A stretch of 64,000 nt of DNA from Planctomycetaceae bacterium (GTDB taxonomy: Bacteria; Planctomycetota; Planctomycetia; Planctomycetales; Planctomycetaceae): the NCBI GenBank assembly GCA_019636285.1, contig JAHBXV010000034.1:1-64000 (forward strand), written 5' to 3'. The position numbers and the translations under genes were made by a program. This document shows, in pieces, positions 1-8,878 of this stretch. The notes below the pieces were generated by a model. The model made no database searches and was not told the DNA's origin. It saw nothing but the letters and a program-made list of their open reading frames with translations. Every line of letters begins with the position of its first letter. Position 1 is the stretch's first letter.

Positions 1-120
1 TGGCGATTCGAAGTGATCGGTCCCACGAAATCAGTGGCACCATCGGTGGTTCACGAATGGGCCGGGAGAGACCACGATTTCCGGGATTTTGGCGCGTCGC
101 GCGGTCGATCCGAAGAGTGA
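1..120 (+). CDS. possible 3' end of a gene cut by the left window edge
   Basis: Frame 1 is open from the first base to a TGA at 118-120 and encodes 39 residues ending in a charged tail. Nothing in it identifies a family. It could be the C-terminus of an upstream plus-strand gene, or chance, since open frames are common in GC-rich DNA. Confidence 0.22.
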   Translation, partial: WRFEVIGPTKSVAPSVVHEWAGRDHDFRDFGASRGRSEE

Positions 121-182
121 CGGAACGGGAAGACCATTTCCCGTCATCACTTCAACTGGACGCGACTTCCTGAGGGTGCAAC

Positions 183-374
183 ATGCGAGGATTGACGATT
201 CTTCTGGCTTTGGTGGTTGTGAGCGCTGCTGATAACGCGGAAGCCGCCCGCCGCGATTCAACGCCGGCTCAGACCACGGCGAGCAGTGGCCAGCGAACGG
301 GTTTCTTTGGCCGACTGATGGAACTGGAACGCGCGAAGAACGAACGGCTGCGCCAGATGTTTCGCGGTCGTTAA
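183..374 (+). CDS. small secreted protein of unknown function (63 aa)
   Basis: Residues 1-22 look like a Sec signal peptide (basic start, then ILLALVVVSA, cleavage near NAEA/AR). The mature part is only about 40 residues, rich in Ser, Thr and Arg, and ends in a basic helical segment (MELERAKNERLRQM). I do not recognise a family. A hairpin with long arms follows at 420-459, and the next gene converges on it, so this appears to be a single-gene unit. No longer frame on either strand explains this stretch better. An opposite-strand open frame exists but is arginine-rich shadow sequence. Confidence 0.55.
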   Translation: MRGLTILLALVVVSAADNAEAARRDSTPAQTTASSGQRTGFFGRLMELERAKNERLRQMFRGR

Positions 375-419
375 TCGGCACTTTGCGGTCGAGCTTCGCG
401 ATCAAGCATCGATGACAAT

Positions 420-459
420 CGCCCGAGTTGCCGAGCAATCTTGTTCGGCATCTCGGGCG
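420..459. terminator. intergenic hairpin between convergent genes
   Basis: Near-perfect inverted repeat: CGCCCGAG and TGCCGA on the left pair with TCGGCA and CTCGGGCG on the right, leaving a 10-base loop. It lies between the stops of two convergent genes and could end transcription from both. The T-run after the stem is weak on both strands, so the terminator role is inferred from position. Confidence 0.5.
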
Positions 460-479
460 GCGTCGTTCCTGGGGAACCG

Positions 480-1013
480 TTATTCGATCGGGAGTGAGTA
501 GACCAGGCTTCCGATCGCCGCTCCCTTGGCGGCGTTCTTGTAGTTCGGGTGGCACATCACGCACTTGTCCATGACGACGGGGACCGCGGTCGCGGCAAGC
601 AGGACCGGTTTACCGTCCCGTTCGACAATCTCTTCCACGTAGTCTTTACCCGATTTCAGCGCTTTGACGGCGTTCTTCTCGAAGTCGGACTTGGCGACAT
701 TTTCGGGATCGTACGGTTCGCCGGAAACGTCGATCAGGCGGACCGAGTGCCAGCCCTTCTTTTCGATCGCGGAGAACAGAGCAATGGCCGCGCTTCCCGC
801 AGGAAAGTCGGCTTCGTCGTGGACGTACTTGTCGGTAATGAGCACGACGGCGGTCTTGTAGACATCGTCCAGCATGCGAACCGTCTTACGGGCACGGGCC
901 ACTGCGGGGTCATCCTTCTCCGGAGCAGCGGTCGCCCCGTTTCCTCCGAACCAGACGCCAGCCAGAATGGCCCCTGCCACGACAAGTCCCGAACGAGCGA
1001 CCACGCGATTCAT
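480..1013 (-). CDS. periplasmic c-type heme protein, DUF3365/Tll0287-like
   Basis: The 177-residue product has an N-terminal signal or anchor segment (LVVAGAILAGVWFGG). A single CxxCH heme motif (CVMCH) lies near the C-terminus, followed by the short tail usual for DUF3365/Tll0287-like heme proteins. In that family the heme protein is extracytoplasmic and is proposed to act as a redox or signal sensor. The ATG at 1013 has a strong Shine-Dalgarno sequence (GGAAGGAGAG) just upstream, so I prefer it to the longer frame that begins at 1073. The gene is transcribed alone and converges with the small secreted gene. Partner and substrate are unknown. Confidence 0.75.
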   Translation of the reverse strand: MNRVVARSGLVVAGAILAGVWFGGNGATAAPEKDDPAVARARKTVRMLDDVYKTAVVLITDKYVHDEADFPAGSAAIALFSAIEKKGWHSVRLIDVSGEPYDPENVAKSDFEKNAVKALKSGKDYVEEIVERDGKPVLLAATAVPVVMDKCVMCHPNYKNAAKGAAIGSLVYSLPIE

Positions 1014-1142
1014 CTGAACTCTCCTTCCAGGTGTTGCGAGCCAGCAAAACACGGCTGAAAGATATCGCTCCAATTCTATATGTCAAGGTGCATGTTTGGC
1101 GGCCTTGCCGAGTGTCCCGCCGATGGGCAGACTCTCTGCCGT

Positions 1143-1230
1143 GAGGCTCCGTCAAAATCCGGTTGGCGGGGTGGAAAGATCTGCAAATTCAGGATCATCT
1201 CGGACGTCCAGAGGGTTTTGACGGTACTAC
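1143..1230 (+). repeat. family A dispersed repeat, copy 1 (88 bp)
   Basis: First of three copies (also 4523-4610 and 24546-24633). The ends carry an inverted repeat: CCGTCAAAATCC at 1149-1160 against GGGTTTTGACGG at 1213-1224, with one mismatch. The last base directly precedes the ATG of the ASCH-domain gene, so this copy supplies that gene's whole 5' leader. Confidence 0.85.
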
Positions 1231-1674
1231 ATGTCAGCCGCACCACCCGACCTCGATCGTTTGGCGCTGGGCATCCAGCAGCCGTGGGCGGAGTTGATTC
1301 TGCGCGGCGTTAAGACTCTTGAGGTTCGCTCTCAGCCAACTCGAACGGCGGGAACGATTTACCTCTACGCGTCCCGGCGCCCCTCGACACTCCCGGCAGC
1401 CGCCGAAATCGTCGAGCGACTCGGTCTCGATCTCGGTGCTCTTCCCAAAGGGCTCCTCGTCGGGACGGTCGAGCTTGTCGGCTGCCGTTCGGCGACACCG
1501 GCCGACGCCGCTATGGCATGTGTTCCCCAGGAACTGCTGGCCGGGCAATACGTCTGGGAACTTGGCAATCCGCAGCGACTGGCCGAGCCGCTCGCGCCGC
1601 GGTTTCTGCCTTACGGTGTCTGGTTCTATCCGTTTCGCCGAAAAGGAGCCTCGCCGCGCCGCTCGCGCGGGTGA
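1231..1674 (+). CDS. ASCH-domain protein
   Basis: The 147-residue protein starts its fold with LALGIQQPWAELILRGVKT and then LEVRSQPT, the signature of the ASCH domain (a PUA-like fold associated with RNA or nucleotide binding). A later GTVELVGC strand and a Trp-rich C-terminal part (YGVWFYPF) also fit. ASCH proteins are usually small and cytosolic, and several bind RNA or act on nucleosides; the role here is not known. The start ATG is immediately after repeat family A, so the ribosome binding site lies inside the repeat or is absent. The last 12 residues are a basic tail. Confidence 0.8.
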   Translation: MSAAPPDLDRLALGIQQPWAELILRGVKTLEVRSQPTRTAGTIYLYASRRPSTLPAAAEIVERLGLDLGALPKGLLVGTVELVGCRSATPADAAMACVPQELLAGQYVWELGNPQRLAEPLAPRFLPYGVWFYPFRRKGASPRRSRG

Positions 1675-1751
1675 CTGATCTTTTGTGACCGTGGCAACAC
1701 GTGCTAATCTCCCGCCGCAGCCGACAGGAATGAGGCGCGGCGAGACCGGGC

Positions 1752-4517
1752 ATGACGGAACGTATTGCCATCGTTGGAGTTCACGGCGTCGCCGACCAGA
1801 AACCTGGGGAAACGGCCGAGACGATCCTTCGTATCCTCCAAACGGGTCGTCACGCGTCGGCTTCCGACGGGTTTACCTCCGTCCGCCTGGCAATTCCGGT
1901 CGAGAAACTCGTTCCACCGGATAGTGAAGCGATCGCCGACCAGGTGGCGACCGAAGACGCCTCGATTGCGTTCATTCGCGAACAAACCCGTCGCTACGAT
2001 CCGCAATCGCGCCCGGACGATGCCGTCTACGAAACGGTTTGCTTTCGCGGAGACGTCCGGATCGATGACAAGTCGGTTCCGGTCGACGTGTATGAGCTCC
2101 ACTGGGCGGACCTCTCGCGCTTGAGCAGCGGGTTCTGGAACCTGCTCCAGGAGTTCTATCAGCTCCTGTTTCACCTTGGCAGCCTCGGCCGCCGCACGCT
2201 GGAAACGCCCGATCCGCCGGACGACGGCTCCGCGAAATCGCATGCGCCGACGAGCCGGCTGTTCGCGGGGCTGCACGGCATCGCGCTGGTTCTTTTGTGC
2301 GAAGCCATTCCCGTTCTCAACCTGCTACTGTTCGCGGTCCTGTCGCTGATCGTGCCCGCGAAGTTCGAGCAGCTTCTCGCGGTCACCGGCACCTCGAGTT
2401 CGGTACATCAGTCGCTGGCGGTGGGAGGCGTCGGATTGCTGGCGGCCCTCGCCGCGTTGGCCACCCTGTTCTCCAGCCAGGGAACCGCGCTCGGCGTCGG
2501 GACGCAGATGCTGCTGCGACGAACCGGCGGCATGGCCTTGGGTGTGATCGCGTTTTCGTGGCTGATTCGTACCGAGTTCGCCGACGTGCTGCGACAGAAG
2601 GGACTGGTCGACTCGGCCTGGATCGTTTGGGGTCACTCAATTCTGACGCGGCCTGTCGAGCCCAGCCGCCTGTTCGCGCTGGTGTGGATTGCCGCCGTCA
2701 TCGCCGGACTCACATGGTTGCTGCGCGGGTTCGCCGCGCGCAAGCCCAGCGTGGCTCCACTGTCGATCTGCGCGGGGGGCATCGTCGGAGGACTGCTCCT
2801 TGCCGAATGGACGCTGTTGAGAGCAACACCGGCGGGCACCTTGACGGCCACCATGCGCACCGCCTGGGTTGTCCATATAGGTCTTAAAGCCTGCTGGCTG
2901 GTGCTGGCGATTGCCGCGGTCTTGCTGGTGGTGCTGTACCCGATCGAACTTTGGCGTGCCGCCGCTCGGCGCGATCGCGCGCGGGGACGAGCCGCGACCA
3001 CCGTGCTGGCTTCGCTGGTGATTCCGCTGAATCTGTTCGCGATCGTCACGATGCTGGTCTATGGAGTTGCCTACGGCGTGGGCATGTCGTTCGAAGCGAC
3101 GCGCCCCCCCGACGACAGCTTCTCGCTGTGGACTCCGTATGGCCGGCACGAAACAACGGCCGCCGCGCTGTTGCGCGACATGCTCGTCGGCAGCGGATCG
3201 TCGATGGCCTATCTGGTCGTGGTCTTCTGGGGGCTTGCCGTCCTGTCGTCGTTACAGGCGTTCTTCTGGGCCGGCTGGTGCGAAGCCACGCGTCCCCTTG
3301 AACGAATGACTGGGAAGCTGGCCGCGGTCGAGCAACTGTCGGTGGCGCTGGGTGCCGCGTTGACTCGCGGCTACCGGCGATTGATCGCGCCGATCTTCTG
3401 GCTGACCCTCGCACTCCCGTTCGCCGGGGCGGTCGGTCGTGCGTGGGATGTGCTCCATCATCCCCGTGTGCCGAATGCCGCCATGGCGGATATCACATTC
3501 GATGCCCTGGGGCTTGTGCCGAAGAGCTTTCGAGTAGGGGGCCAAGGTGCGGGGCATGGTCCGATGGCAACAACATCGCGGACCGCCGGGGATACCGAGG
3601 CAGCAGCAATCGAAGACAATCAGCCCGCGCCGGGCATGCTCTGGTTGAGCGCTCTAGGGATTCTGCTGCTGTGGGTCGGCCGGCTTGACTGGGTCGCCCA
3701 ACGTCTCTGGCCCGTGCTGGATGTGGCTCTCGATGTCGACAACTATCTGCGCGAACGGCCTTGGCATTCCAATCCCAAGGCACGCATCGCGACGCGCTAT
3801 GCCGCACTGCTGCGGTTCTTGGCGATGCAATCCGATCCCCGCAATCCCCGCGGCTGCCGCTATGGTCGGGTGATCTTCGTCGCTCACAGCCAGGGAACGG
3901 TCATCACGGCGGACGTCCTGCGGTTTCTCACGAAGATTCCCGATGCACGGCTGGCAAGGCTTGGTCTTGGCGGCGACGCGAATTCACCCAACAGCACACG
4001 TCCCATGTTGTGCCTGCTGACGGTCGGCACGCCGCTCCGGCAACTGTATGGCTGGCGTTTTCCCAACCTGTATTGGTGGGCACGCCACGATGGAGCCGGC
4101 GACGGCGCGGCCGGAGCGAATGGCGAATCGATCGCAGGAACCTGCCGCCCCGATCCGGACGAATTCAGTCTCCGGGCCTGGATCAATGCCTACGGAGCCG
4201 CCGATTACGTCGGCCGGTCGTTATGGCGAGACGACGAGGGCGAGAACATTGAATGGATCTATCGACCGTGGCACGAACGACCCGAACGCGAGTCGCGCGA
4301 CGATTCTGGCGAAGGCCGTTGGCGACGGCGTGAATTGTGTCTCGGCCCATCGGCTCACATGCGGTACTTCGATGACCATGCCCACGAATTGCGAACACTG
4401 ATCGCGGACTTGTCGCGGCTGCCAGTGGTGCAGGGCGACCGTGTGACCGGCGGCGAACCCGATGCTCTGTCGAACTTGGCCGATTCGCCTCGCGACCTGC
4501 TGCGAAAAGCGTCATGA
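1752..4517 (+). CDS. large membrane protein with split alpha/beta-hydrolase motifs
   Basis: A 921-residue protein. Residues 1-20 hold a beta-strand followed by VHGVADQKPGE, the His-Gly oxyanion motif seen near the start of many alpha/beta-hydrolases. The segment from about residue 165 to 660 contains many hydrophobic stretches that look membrane-spanning. Residues about 706-718 (VIFVAHSQGT) give a nucleophile elbow with Ser713. A late GPSAHMRYFDDHAHEL segment could supply the catalytic His. This suggests a lipase/esterase-like domain interrupted by a membrane insert; the substrate is unknown. No close family comes to mind. Family A repeat copy 2 starts six bases after the stop codon. Assignment of the catalytic residues is inference. 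Confidence 0.75.
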   Translation: MTERIAIVGVHGVADQKPGETAETILRILQTGRHASASDGFTSVRLAIPVEKLVPPDSEAIADQVATEDASIAFIREQTRRYDPQSRPDDAVYETVCFRGDVRIDDKSVPVDVYELHWADLSRLSSGFWNLLQEFYQLLFHLGSLGRRTLETPDPPDDGSAKSHAPTSRLFAGLHGIALVLLCEAIPVLNLLLFAVLSLIVPAKFEQLLAVTGTSSSVHQSLAVGGVGLLAALAALATLFSSQGTALGVGTQMLLRRTGGMALGVIAFSWLIRTEFADVLRQKGLVDSAWIVWGHSILTRPVEPSRLFALVWIAAVIAGLTWLLRGFAARKPSVAPLSICAGGIVGGLLLAEWTLLRATPAGTLTATMRTAWVVHIGLKACWLVLAIAAVLLVVLYPIELWRAAARRDRARGRAATTVLASLVIPLNLFAIVTMLVYGVAYGVGMSFEATRPPDDSFSLWTPYGRHETTAAALLRDMLVGSGSSMAYLVVVFWGLAVLSSLQAFFWAGWCEATRPLERMTGKLAAVEQLSVALGAALTRGYRRLIAPIFWLTLALPFAGAVGRAWDVLHHPRVPNAAMADITFDALGLVPKSFRVGGQGAGHGPMATTSRTAGDTEAAAIEDNQPAPGMLWLSALGILLLWVGRLDWVAQRLWPVLDVALDVDNYLRERPWHSNPKARIATRYAALLRFLAMQSDPRNPRGCRYGRVIFVAHSQGTVITADVLRFLTKIPDARLARLGLGGDANSPNSTRPMLCLLTVGTPLRQLYGWRFPNLYWWARHDGAGDGAAGANGESIAGTCRPDPDEFSLRAWINAYGAADYVGRSLWRDDEGENIEWIYRPWHERPERESRDDSGEGRWRRRELCLGPSAHMRYFDDHAHELRTLIADLSRLPVVQGDRVTGGEPDALSNLADSPRDLLRKAS

Positions 4518-4522
4518 TGCAT

Positions 4523-4610
4523 GAGCCTCCGTCAAAACCCGGTTGGCAGCCCGGAAACCTCTACAAATTCGGGATCATTTCGGAAGTCCAGAGGGTTTTG
4601 ACGGTACTAC
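4523..4610 (+). repeat. family A dispersed repeat, copy 2 (88 bp)
   Basis: Aligns without gaps to copy 1. The terminal inverted repeat is perfect over 12 bp: CCGTCAAAACCC at 4529-4540 and GGGTTTTGACGG at 4593-4604. It begins six bases after the stop of the hydrolase-like gene and ends 48 bases before the ATG of the TPR gene. Confidence 0.88.
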
Positions 4611-4658
4611 AGGGGGGCTTGCGAACCCGCTGGTCCCAAGCAGTAAGGGCCTGGGTTG

Positions 4659-7199
4659 ATGACGGACACGGTTCGAACTTGTCACGTCTGGTGTTTGCTG
4701 GGCGTCTTGATGGCGCTGACTGCACCGTGCGTGGCGCGCGGCGACGATGCCACGACCGCTTACTTTGAACAATTGCGACGACGCAACCTGTTCGAACTCG
4801 CGGAACGGTACGCGGAACATCGGCTCCGCGACGAAAACCTGAATCCTAGGCTCCGGCTGACCTACACGATCGAGCTGAGTCGAACACTGTTCGATCATGG
4901 GGCTCATCTGTCCGCCGACGAGCGCGCTGCCTTCTGGTCGGAAGCCGACGAATGGCTGGTTCGCCTGGAACGCCATTCGGACGCTGCTGAATTTCAGCCG
5001 CTGGTGGCAGCGCAACGGGGGCGGCTATTGGTCGACGCAGCCCTCTGGCTGGCCGACGATTGCGAAACCCGACCGGGCGACGCGACCTGCCGCCGAGCGC
5101 TCGCGGATGCCGCCGTGCGTGCCAGCCTGGAACTCGCCAAGGCCCGCAAACTGTTGGCTGAACAGAAGAAGAAGGCGAACGCCGCTTCGCTGCCAATTCT
5201 GTCCGCCGGGCACGCCAACGTGCTCGACGATCAAATGGCTTACGGGAAGGCCCTGTTACGGATACGGGCAGCCGAGATCCTGTTGCCCGTCGGTCCCGAA
5301 CGCGCCGCTGAAATCCGGACGGCGGAAAGCGAATTTCGCGACTTGCTCGGTCCGGGACATGACGCCGAGACCGCAATTCTGGCGCGCATCGGTTTGGCGG
5401 CGTGTCGACGAATCCTGGGAGACGTTCCGGGAGCCGAGGCAAATCTGACGGCAGCCATCGGCGCAAATTCCCCTTCCCGCGAGGCTCGCGAACGATTGCT
5501 CGAAGAGCAGGTTCGGCTGGCCTGGAGCCGCGATCGCCCCGACGAATCCACCGCGGCGCTCTTGGAATATCGCGGCAAGTCGAACGATCTCTCGGGCCGC
5601 GTCTGGTGGCTGCACGTCCTTTCGCTGGAAAAACTCTCGGAGGTGGCTCGCCAGCGGGGCGATGCGGAGCTGGCAAAAGATCTGGATGATGAGATCACCC
5701 AGATGTCCCGCCGCCTGAGCGAGCAATTCGGCGGCGTGTGGAGTCGCCGTGTTCTGGAGCGCGCGGAACTCAGTCGACTGCGAGCCGAGTTCGGACCCGA
5801 ACTGGGCGTACTGGCCCAGGAAGTGGCGGCCGCGCGGGCCACCGGAGACATTGCAGCTTCCCGGGCCACTCTCGAACGAGCCGTACGAACGGCGCGCGAG
5901 ACCAGACGGTCGGGAGCCGTCACCCACTTTGCCCGCGAATTGGCGAACCTTGAGATCGGCGAAGAGCGCTGGCAACAGGCATACGACACGTTGCGGGAAG
6001 CCGCGGACCAGGAGTCCACGCCATCCACGGCCGCCGAACTGGACTTGCTCGCAACGTGGTGCCTGGGACGCTTGTACGATGCCTCGCCCACCGAATCGCG
6101 TCGAATCGCGTATTCAGACGCACTGGCCAATCATCGGAAGCGCTTTGCGGAGTCTTCCACGCGGCATGATGCCGAAATCATGCTCGCACGGCTGGAAGAA
6201 CAACGTCTCCAGTGCTCGCGAGCAATCCCCTTGTACCTAGGGATACCTCGCGATCATCGTCGGGCCGACGAAGCGGCGGCGGGGGCGGGTCGCTGCTTTC
6301 TGGCACTGATTCAGTCTGCCCGACGGCAGAATGTCGACGCCGCCGACTTCGAGCGCCAAGCCGACTCGTGGTTCGGCGAGCAACTCAAAAGCCTTCCGCC
6401 CGCGGCGGAATGGTCGGCCGCGCAGACGGAGTTTGTCACCAGCCTGATGCAATGGGCCGCAATTTCTCGACCACCCCGTTTCAACGACATTCTGAAATGG
6501 ACGGAGCAGGTCGACCGAGTGAATCAGGCCCATCAGGGTGACGCGAACTGGCCAGCGCAACAACTCCGCGAAGCGACCGCGATTCCCCGGTTGCTCGCGC
6601 TGGCAGCAACAGGCCAAACTGCCGCCGCGCGCAACTGGCTGGAGCATCTGGGCAAGGAATCGGGAGCGACATTCACGCGCGTGCTCAAAGAACTCGGCGC
6701 GATGCAGGAACGGGAAGCCGATCCGAACCTGAATCGGCAGCTCGCGGAACTGCGTCGCGAAGCGCTCAATGTTCATGATCGCATCGCACCGAACAGCCAG
6801 GAGACGCCGGCGCTCACGCTGGAACGCGCCCGCATTGAAATGGAGACGGGTGATCCCGGTCGGGGCTTGGGCCGGTTGAATCAACTGATGAACGAGCATC
6901 CCAAGGATCAGCCTCTGCTCAATCAGATCGCCGAACTGCTGGCCGCCAGCGAGGATCGACGGGCGGCCTCACTCGAACTGGAGTGCCGCAAACTGCAAGA
7001 AGCCGCCCTACAGCAGGGAACACCCGCCTGGCTGACCGCCCGGCTCGATGTCATCCAAGCGCTTCTGAAAAATAGTCGGCTCAGCGAAGCGAAGAAGCTG
7101 CTGACAGTCACCGAACTCGTCTACCGCGCGCCCCTGGCTGAACCCCAATTCGCGGAGCGCGTGAACGTTCTCAAGGAAAAGATCACGAAAAACCCATAG
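4659..7199 (+). CDS. secreted TPR-repeat protein of unknown function
   Basis: An 846-residue protein with a signal peptide (CHVWCLLGVLMALTAPCVARGD, cleavage near residue 24-26). The rest is almost wholly helical and Ala/Glu/Arg/Leu-rich, with recurring TPR-like helix pairs (for example LFELAERYAEHRLRD and GRGLGRLNQLMNEHP). Such long solenoids usually act as protein-binding scaffolds in the periplasm. No enzymatic motif is visible. A TTG codon just before the ATG at 4659 is in frame but less likely to be used. No partner gene is evident; the upstream neighbour is the membrane hydrolase-like gene on the same strand. Confidence 0.7.
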   Translation: MTDTVRTCHVWCLLGVLMALTAPCVARGDDATTAYFEQLRRRNLFELAERYAEHRLRDENLNPRLRLTYTIELSRTLFDHGAHLSADERAAFWSEADEWLVRLERHSDAAEFQPLVAAQRGRLLVDAALWLADDCETRPGDATCRRALADAAVRASLELAKARKLLAEQKKKANAASLPILSAGHANVLDDQMAYGKALLRIRAAEILLPVGPERAAEIRTAESEFRDLLGPGHDAETAILARIGLAACRRILGDVPGAEANLTAAIGANSPSREARERLLEEQVRLAWSRDRPDESTAALLEYRGKSNDLSGRVWWLHVLSLEKLSEVARQRGDAELAKDLDDEITQMSRRLSEQFGGVWSRRVLERAELSRLRAEFGPELGVLAQEVAAARATGDIAASRATLERAVRTARETRRSGAVTHFARELANLEIGEERWQQAYDTLREAADQESTPSTAAELDLLATWCLGRLYDASPTESRRIAYSDALANHRKRFAESSTRHDAEIMLARLEEQRLQCSRAIPLYLGIPRDHRRADEAAAGAGRCFLALIQSARRQNVDAADFERQADSWFGEQLKSLPPAAEWSAAQTEFVTSLMQWAAISRPPRFNDILKWTEQVDRVNQAHQGDANWPAQQLREATAIPRLLALAATGQTAAARNWLEHLGKESGATFTRVLKELGAMQEREADPNLNRQLAELRREALNVHDRIAPNSQETPALTLERARIEMETGDPGRGLGRLNQLMNEHPKDQPLLNQIAELLAASEDRRAASLELECRKLQEAALQQGTPAWLTARLDVIQALLKNSRLSEAKKLLTVTELVYRAPLAEPQFAERVNVLKEKITKNP

Positions 7200-7203
7200 C
7201 TAT

Positions 7204-7249
7204 CTTGTCACGGTCCAATAGACGTGTGCCACTGGCTCTGCCAGTGTGC
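7204..7249. repeat. family D hairpin repeat, copy 1
   Basis: Contains GTGCCACTGGC paired with GCCAGTG around a short loop. A 46-base segment here recurs with few changes at 7514-7559, including the leader CTTGTCACGG and the segment AATAGACGTGTGCCAC. Confidence 0.75.
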
Positions 7250-7372
7250 TTATGCCTTCTCGTTTCCCGGCTCCACCTGCCTCTCCCTGACGCTCAGTCT
7301 CACTCAACTTCAAACGGGCAAAGCCTCAAGTGGAGTTGTTCTCAACCGAAGTTTGGGAACAAGCGCTTTCCT

Positions 7373-7470
7373 GACCGCGAAGCGGTCAAAGACGGTAGCC
7401 GTGGGTTGCGCAGCGCACCCACGGTACGGAATCACCTTTGAATCTTTCTTCCGACCCCCAGCGGGGGTCG
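7373..7470 (+). repeat. family C triple-hairpin module, copy 1
   Basis: Three small palindromes in a row: GACCGCGAAGCGGTC (7373-7387), a stem CCGTGGGT/ACCCACGG enclosing TGCGCAGCGC (7399-7424), and CGACCCCCAGCGGGGGTCG (7452-7470). The same series occurs at 36190-36283, 57887-57980 (decayed) and, reversed, at 58935-59036. The rest of 7200-7580 is filled by these repeats; I see no gene there. Confidence 0.8.
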
Positions 7471-7513
7471 CAGACGCTGATGCTTCGGGATAGTAGATAA
7501 TCTGAGTTACGAG

Positions 7514-7559
7514 CTTGTCACGGCCTAATAGACGTGTGCCACCGGCTCCGCCAGTGCGC
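7514..7559. repeat. family D hairpin repeat, copy 2
   Basis: Direct duplicate of the 7204-7249 unit with a few C/T differences. It ends about 20 bases beyond the aminotransferase stop and could form a hairpin at the 3' end of that transcript. Confidence 0.75.
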
Positions 7560-7580
7560 CCGATGTCCGAGTGGCATCGC

Positions 7581-8798
7581 TTACGCGGCCCGTGCTCGGA
7601 TCGCTGGCGAGCTCACGAGCGCCTCACCAAGAACCTCGCGTGCGATATCAGCCGTCAGTTTGATATGCGCCGGCTCCAGTGTCGGATGGATCTGGAACAT
7701 CAGGCTCGTTTCCTGCAGCTCATGGGCGACGGGCAGCGGCGAACGGGGGCCAAGCCCGGCCGATGAAAACGCTTTCTCGCGATAAATCTCGGCGCAGCTT
7801 CCGCAGCCGCAGAAGATGCCGCGAGATTGAATCGCTTCAACAATTCGGTCTCGCGACCAGCCAGGAGCAAGATGCTCGGGCCGAATGAATGCATAGAACT
7901 TGTAGCAGGCGTGTTCCAGGTGCTGCGGAACTTCTGGAATGCGAAGCCCCGGGATTGGAGCGAGTTGCTCGGCGAGGCAGGCCGCATTCTGGCGTCGCCG
8001 CGTGGACCACTCGGGCAGACGCCTCAATTGAACACGCCCGAGCGCCGCCTGCATTTCCGTCAGCCGCCAGTTAGTTCCGAACGACTCGTGCAGATACTTG
8101 AACGAGCCAGTATGCTGCCGGTTGTGAACGGCATCCCAGCTCTTGCCATGATCCTTGTAACTCCACGCCTTTTCCCACAGGGATGTTTCGTCGGTCGTGA
8201 CGAGCCCCCCTTCGCCGCCCGTCGTCAGAATCTTGTCCTGGCAGAACGAGAACGCGTTGATGTCGCCAAACGTCCCAACGGGACGACCCCGATAGGTGGC
8301 GCCATGAGCCTGCGCGCAGTCTTCGATCACGTACAATTCGTGCCGCTTGGCGAACTCGCGCAGATCATCCATCTCGCACGGCCAACCGGCCAGGTGAACC
8401 GCGATAATCGCTCGCGTCCGCGGCGACAAAACCTTCGCGACAGTCCGGGCTGTCAGGTTCTGGCTGTCGGGATCCAGATCGGCGATCACCGGCGTCGCGC
8501 CGCGCGCGACAACGGCGCTGGCGGAAGCTACAAACGTCCGACTGGGGACCACCACTTCGTCGCCCGGACCAATGTCGAGCGCGAACAGCGCCAACTCCAG
8601 CGCGACCGTGCCATTCGCGACGGCAATTGCATGCCGCACGCCCAACGCGGCCGCGTACTCTTCCTCGAACTTGCGAACTTCCTCGCCAGTCCAGTAATTC
8701 ACCTTTCCCGATCGAAGCACGCGCTCGACCGCGGCAATCTGCTCGTCATCAAAAACCGGCCAACCGGGAAGTGTTTGCGAGGGGATCGCGGTCGTCAT
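7581..8798 (-). CDS. DegT/DnrJ/EryC1/StrS-family sugar aminotransferase
   Basis: A 405-residue PLP-dependent aminotransferase of the type that aminates keto-sugars on nucleotide carriers, usually using glutamate. Visible family marks are NGTVALELAL (about residues 62-71), DEVVVPSRTF, VIEDCAQAHGA (about 157-167) and the PLP-lysine segment SFCQDKILTTGGEGG with Lys189. Length is normal. The ATG at 8798 has a clear ribosome site (GGAAGGTGAAA), so the nine residues upstream are discarded. It lies downstream of the sugar transferase, ATP-grasp and HAD genes on the same strand, separated from the HAD gene by 80 bases holding a small hairpin, so it is probably part of the same envelope-glycan operon. 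Confidence 0.87.
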   Translation of the reverse strand: MTTAIPSQTLPGWPVFDDEQIAAVERVLRSGKVNYWTGEEVRKFEEEYAAALGVRHAIAVANGTVALELALFALDIGPGDEVVVPSRTFVASASAVVARGATPVIADLDPDSQNLTARTVAKVLSPRTRAIIAVHLAGWPCEMDDLREFAKRHELYVIEDCAQAHGATYRGRPVGTFGDINAFSFCQDKILTTGGEGGLVTTDETSLWEKAWSYKDHGKSWDAVHNRQHTGSFKYLHESFGTNWRLTEMQAALGRVQLRRLPEWSTRRRQNAACLAEQLAPIPGLRIPEVPQHLEHACYKFYAFIRPEHLAPGWSRDRIVEAIQSRGIFCGCGSCAEIYREKAFSSAGLGPRSPLPVAHELQETSLMFQIHPTLEPAHIKLTADIAREVLGEALVSSPAIRARAA

Positions 8799-8825
8799 TT
8801 TCACCTTCCATGGTGTTCTGTGCAT

Positions 8826-8850
8826 TCCCCACCGGCTCAGCCGGTGGGAC
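8826..8850. repeat. small GC-rich hairpin between HAD and aminotransferase genes
   Basis: CCCACCGGCTCAGCCGGTGGG is a perfect 9-bp stem around a 3-base loop. It resembles the family D palindromes and sits inside an apparent operon, upstream of the aminotransferase start. Confidence 0.65.
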
Positions 8851-8878
8851 GTCTACTTTTCGTGGGCTCTTCGCCGTT

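Noticed and set aside
31..564. Minus-strand open frame of 177 codons across the left end
   Set aside because: Arg/Pro/Ser-rich, no domain, and it covers both the small secreted gene and the end of the heme-protein gene; it is a shadow frame.
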